The notes under the pieces are model-generated. The model was not told the origin of the DNA. It ran no database searches and was given only the letters and a program-made list of their open reading frames with translations. From assembly GCA_046263195.1 (NCBI GenBank), contig JBHELG010000116.1, positions 1 to 16,984 on the forward strand: a stretch of DNA of 16,984 nt. The letters are read 5' to 3'. The position numbers and the translations under genes are program-made. Shown here one piece after another: positions 14,123 to 16,984 of this stretch. Every line of letters starts with the position of its first letter. Within the stretch, counting starts at the first letter, position 1. Source of the DNA: JBHELG01 sp046263195 (GTDB lineage: Bacteria > Actinomycetota > Nitriliruptoria > Nitriliruptorales > JAHWKO01).

Positions 14123-14248
14123 CCGCGGGGCCGTGGGGGCCCGGAACCGTCTGACATCCAGGCAAGCCAGTCAGGATCACCGGCTGATGGGCAACCTTCG
14201 GGGAGCCGCCGCACTCGGTGGTTCCAGCGGCCGTCGTAGCCGTCCGAC

Positions 14249-16066
14249 TCAGCCGTCACGTCCGCCAGCCGGCGGGCCCTGGGTCACCGCTCGGCGCAGC
14301 TGAGCGAGGTAGCAGTCGGCGAAGGCGCGAGCGGCCTCGAGCCCGAACTGCGGGTGGCGAAAGCGGAACGCCAGGTGGAGGCGGTCGCAGAGGGTGATCG
14401 CCCCGATGGACAGGCCCAGCGGCATCCTGGCGGGGGCCGAGAACCACATGCCGGAGGTCTCGCCTGCTTCGCCGAACGACAGCGGGTCCTCCACGCGGCC
14501 GAGGTTGGACAGGATCGCCGTATCGGCGAAGCGTTGGTCGAAGGCGTTGATCACGGCGTGCTGGATCCCCAGGGGCACAAGCCACGACCAGCTCAGCAGC
14601 TCCAGGAGCGACGTGCCGAGGCCGCTGTGCTTCTTGCGGCTGGTCTGGGTCGTCACGGCGTCAAGGATCACGGCCCGGCTGGTGCGCTGGCGAGGGTTGG
14701 TGGTGATCCGCGCGGGAAGGGAGAAGTTGCCGACCATCTCGTTGCGCATGCCGTCCGGGCGCAGGTTCGACGGAACGAGCACGGTCACCCGGCGACATGG
14801 GGCCCGGTGCCGGGCGTTCCACGCCGCGATGGCCAGGTGAAGGGCCGCCACGAGCAGGTCGTTGACGCTGCCGCCATGGTCGAGGGCGGCGAGCGCCTGC
14901 GTCTCCTCGAGGCTCAAGCGGACGGAATGAAAGCCGTAACCCGGCGTGGCCCGCCCCTGGTGGGGGGAGAGCCGGACGGGAGGCGCCAGCAGTTCTCGCA
15001 GCCGCTCCGCCAGAGCGAGGTAGCGACGCACTCTCGTCCATGCGTTCGGCGCGGCGTGCGCACCCATCAGGTCCCGGGAAGCCTCCAGGTTCAGCTCGGG
15101 AACCGCATCGGCGGTCCCGGTGTAGGCACGAGCGATCGAGAAGACCAGGCGCAGCCCGCCGATCCCGTCCGTGGCGGTGTGGCTCAGGTTCAGCAGCAGG
15201 GCGTCCCCGTCAGGCTTGCGGGCCAGCAGCACGCGCAGCGCAGGCGCCGCCGAGACCGGGACTGCCGTGCTGTACAACTCCGCGCGAGCGGTAGCAAGGG
15301 CCGCATCGTCGGCGTATGCGCCCACGCGCAGCGGGTCGACGTCGAGGTCCGGGCGGATCTCCCAGTAGTTGTGGTTCCGGGAGGGTCGTGTCGACGCCTT
15401 GCGGGCGTGTGCCAGGGGATGGCGACGCAGCGCCTCACCAAGGGCTTGCCGCAGCCGAGCTTCGTCCAGGCGCCCGGTCACGTGCACCTCCAGCTGGATG
15501 CTCCACGGCTCTGCCGGGGTGTCGAGCAGGTGCACGACCTCGTCCACGAGGTTGAACGGGATCAGTTGCACGGTGTCGTCGGTCTTGGGAATGAGTCTGC
15601 TGCGGAGGCGCTCGACGACCTGCTCGGCCGCATCCACATCGCCTCGGTCGGCTCGGGAGAAACCGGCGAGCAACTCGGCGTCGATCTCGACGCTGCCGCT
15701 CGACGGCTCTCGCTCGTCATCCTGCTGCTTGCCGGCCAGGAGGTGCAGGGCGTCCTTGACCATCCTGGAGACGTTGTGGATGGCGATGCGCCAGAAGGAG
15801 TAACGCGCCTCACCGTCCTTGGTGAACCGGACCGGAGAGAACCCGTCGATGTGGGCGAAGGCCCGACCGCGCCGCACGACGATGTGCACGCTGTTCTTGG
15901 GCACCGTCTCCCGGTAGGAGGCGGCAAGGGGGTGAAAGATCCGCCCGGCGACCGTGTCGCGGTGGAAGCGCCCGCTCGCTTCCAGCGTCCGCAGGAACGC
16001 TGCCTGATCCTCGGCATCAGGCCGCGCCGAACCGTGCGATTTCTCGGCTGATCGTTGTCCGCGCAT
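14249..16066 (-). CDS. Condensation / wax-ester-synthase-type acyltransferase
   Basis: A protein of about 605 residues if ATG 16066 is the start; ATG 16135 in the same frame is possible, and neither has a clear ribosome site. From about residue 165 it reads as an acyl-CoA-dependent acyltransferase of the condensation/WS-DGAT superfamily: LLDTPAEPWSIQLEVHV and EALRRHPLAHARK, then SHTATDGIGG with H296 and D300 of the HxxxDG catalytic motif (the first His of the usual HH pair is Ser), and later VGNFSLPARI and AILSNLGRVEDPL. Residues 1-160 are a charged extension outside the fold. The acceptor substrate is unknown: triacylglycerol, wax ester or a polyketide-type lipid are all possible. Upstream DNA is an IS remnant, so the true N-terminus may have been lost. 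Confidence 0.8.
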   Translation of the reverse strand: MRGQRSAEKSHGSARPDAEDQAAFLRTLEASGRFHRDTVAGRIFHPLAASYRETVPKNSVHIVVRRGRAFAHIDGFSPVRFTKDGEARYSFWRIAIHNVSRMVKDALHLLAGKQQDDEREPSSGSVEIDAELLAGFSRADRGDVDAAEQVVERLRSRLIPKTDDTVQLIPFNLVDEVVHLLDTPAEPWSIQLEVHVTGRLDEARLRQALGEALRRHPLAHARKASTRPSRNHNYWEIRPDLDVDPLRVGAYADDAALATARAELYSTAVPVSAAPALRVLLARKPDGDALLLNLSHTATDGIGGLRLVFSIARAYTGTADAVPELNLEASRDLMGAHAAPNAWTRVRRYLALAERLRELLAPPVRLSPHQGRATPGYGFHSVRLSLEETQALAALDHGGSVNDLLVAALHLAIAAWNARHRAPCRRVTVLVPSNLRPDGMRNEMVGNFSLPARITTNPRQRTSRAVILDAVTTQTSRKKHSGLGTSLLELLSWSWLVPLGIQHAVINAFDQRFADTAILSNLGRVEDPLSFGEAGETSGMWFSAPARMPLGLSIGAITLCDRLHLAFRFRHPQFGLEAARAFADCYLAQLRRAVTQGPPAGGRDG

Positions 16067-16149
16067 GGGGCCCGATGGTACATGCGGGTTGCTCCAGTCA
16101 GCAGGCGGGCGGCTGGGCTCGCTCGTGGCTGGCATCCCGACCAGCGAGG

Positions 16150-16956
16150 GACCAGCCTGCGAGCAGCCAGGGCGCCTACCTCGGCGACGTGGACGAAGCG
16201 GCAGGATCAACGGGATTCGACTCGGACCCGGTCGGGTGTTCCGTGGCGGGACGTGCCGGAGCGGTATGGGCCGTGGGGCCGGGTGTACGACCTGTTTCGC
16301 CGCGCAGCGGGATGGCACCTGGGAGCGGATCTTCACCGAAGTGCACGCCCGGGCCGATGCGGAGGCGGGCATCAATGTCGACTCCACCGTGTGCCGGGCC
16401 TACCAGCACGCCGCCGGGGCGAGGAAAAAGGGGACCTGCATAAGGAGCCGCCCGGCGGCATCGCCGTCGAGCCGGACGACCACGGCCTCGGGCGCTCGCG
16501 CGGCGGCCTGACCACCAAGCCGCACTGGCCGTCGAGCAAGGCCAGAAGCCCATGTCCCTCGTGATCACTGCGGGGTAGCGCGGGACTCGCCGCAGTTCGA
16601 GCCCGTCCTGAAGAAGGTGCGCGTACCCCGCTTCGGGTCGGGCAGGCCCCGCACCCGGCCCGATCGTATGCGTGCAGACAAGACGTACGCCTCCCGGAAG
16701 AACCGTGCCTACCTGCTACGCCGGGGTATCCGCTGCACCATCCCGAACGTGGCTGACCAGGCCCGCAACCGCAGAAAACGCGGGTCCCGCGGCGGCCGAC
16801 CGCCGAAACTCGCCGCGGTCGACTACCGCGAGCGCCACGCCGTCGAGTGCGGCATCAATCGCCTCAAAAGACACCGCGCCGTGGCCACGCGGTACGACAA
16901 ACTCGCGGTCGCTACGAGGCGCCATCTTCGTCGCGGCCATCAACGAGTGGCTGTGA
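16150..16956 (+). mobile_element. IS5-family transposase, decayed
   Basis: Joined over several frames, the plus strand gives an almost full IS5-type transposase: INGI and VPWRDVPERYGPW, RDGTWERIFTEVHARADAE, VDSTVCRAYQHAAGARKKG, KEPPGG and GRSRGGLTTK, PQFEPVLKKVRVPR, ADKTYASRKNRAYLLRRGI, then ARNRRKRGSRGGRPP, YRERHAVECGINRLKRHR and the closing AAINEWL before TGA 16954. The catalytic triad is present in the DNA: D in VDST (16380), D in ADKT (16677) and E in AVEC (16845). At least five frameshifts and one TAG (16576-16578) break it. It cannot transpose by itself. Terminal inverted repeats were not found; the right one may lie beyond the window. Confidence 0.85.
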
Positions 16957-16984
16957 CCAGCACATTCGATGTGGGGTCTCACCG

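Noticed and set aside
14354..16051. A 565-codon plus-strand open frame
   Set aside because: It is the antisense shadow of the acyltransferase, which has clear family motifs; the shadow has none and reflects GC-rich codon bias.
16040..16984. Terminal inverted repeats of the IS5 element
   Set aside because: Comparing the bases after TGA 16956 with the left side gave no convincing match; the right end may lie outside the window.

Overview
The window reads as chromosomal or integrated DNA of a high-GC actinobacterium. The grounds are the GC-rich third codon positions, a SigK/RskA-type ECF sigma/anti-sigma pair, two DUF4383-type membrane proteins, a wax-ester-synthase/condensation-type acyltransferase, and frequent GTG starts with GGAG-type ribosome binding sites. 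I cannot name a genus. No rRNA, tRNA or CRISPR array was seen.

Layout. 1-1143: an EcsC-like protein. 1265-2777: a small acidic single-pass membrane protein and, about 1.2 kb downstream, a second frameshifted copy that keeps the same upstream DNA; a decayed FAD oxidoreductase remnant lies between them on the minus strand. 2814-4633 (minus): a DUF4383 gene with one frameshift, then sigma factor and anti-sigma factor overlapping by ATGA. 4767-7416 (minus): a di-iron ferritin-like protein, a PAS protein overlapping by ATGA a broken MBL-fold hydrolase gene, and an SRPBCC protein. 7417-8078: decayed sequence with two coding-like fragments. 8079-9385 (plus): an intact DUF4383 protein, a four-helix membrane protein and a tiny Cys/His protein. 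9386-11530 (plus): a structured non-coding leader, a lipid-anchored cupredoxin, a lipoprotein made of two nearly identical halves, and a strong hairpin terminator. 11531-12396: mostly unexplained DNA with one small minus-strand gene and a divergent control region carrying three 11-bp-spaced repeats. 12397-12901: a CcdA/CcdB-like toxin-antitoxin pair whose toxin is frameshifted right after its start. 12994-14066: an oriT-like inverted repeat and a gene joining the N-terminal part of a MobF/TrwC relaxase to a von Willebrand factor A domain. 14249-16066 (minus): an acyltransferase. About 16150-16956: a decayed IS5-family transposase.

How the parts fit. The left and centre look like a stress or envelope neighbourhood: sigma/anti-sigma, PAS sensor, di-iron protein, small membrane proteins and a secreted copper protein. 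The right quarter looks like the residue of a mobile element: relaxase piece, oriT-like repeat, toxin-antitoxin pair and IS remnant. At least six genes are broken by small indels or stops while long genes next to them are intact, so real decay is more likely than uniformly poor sequence. The most unusual items are the relaxase-VWA fusion, the three phased repeats before the antitoxin, and the internally duplicated four-histidine lipoprotein paired with a cupredoxin.
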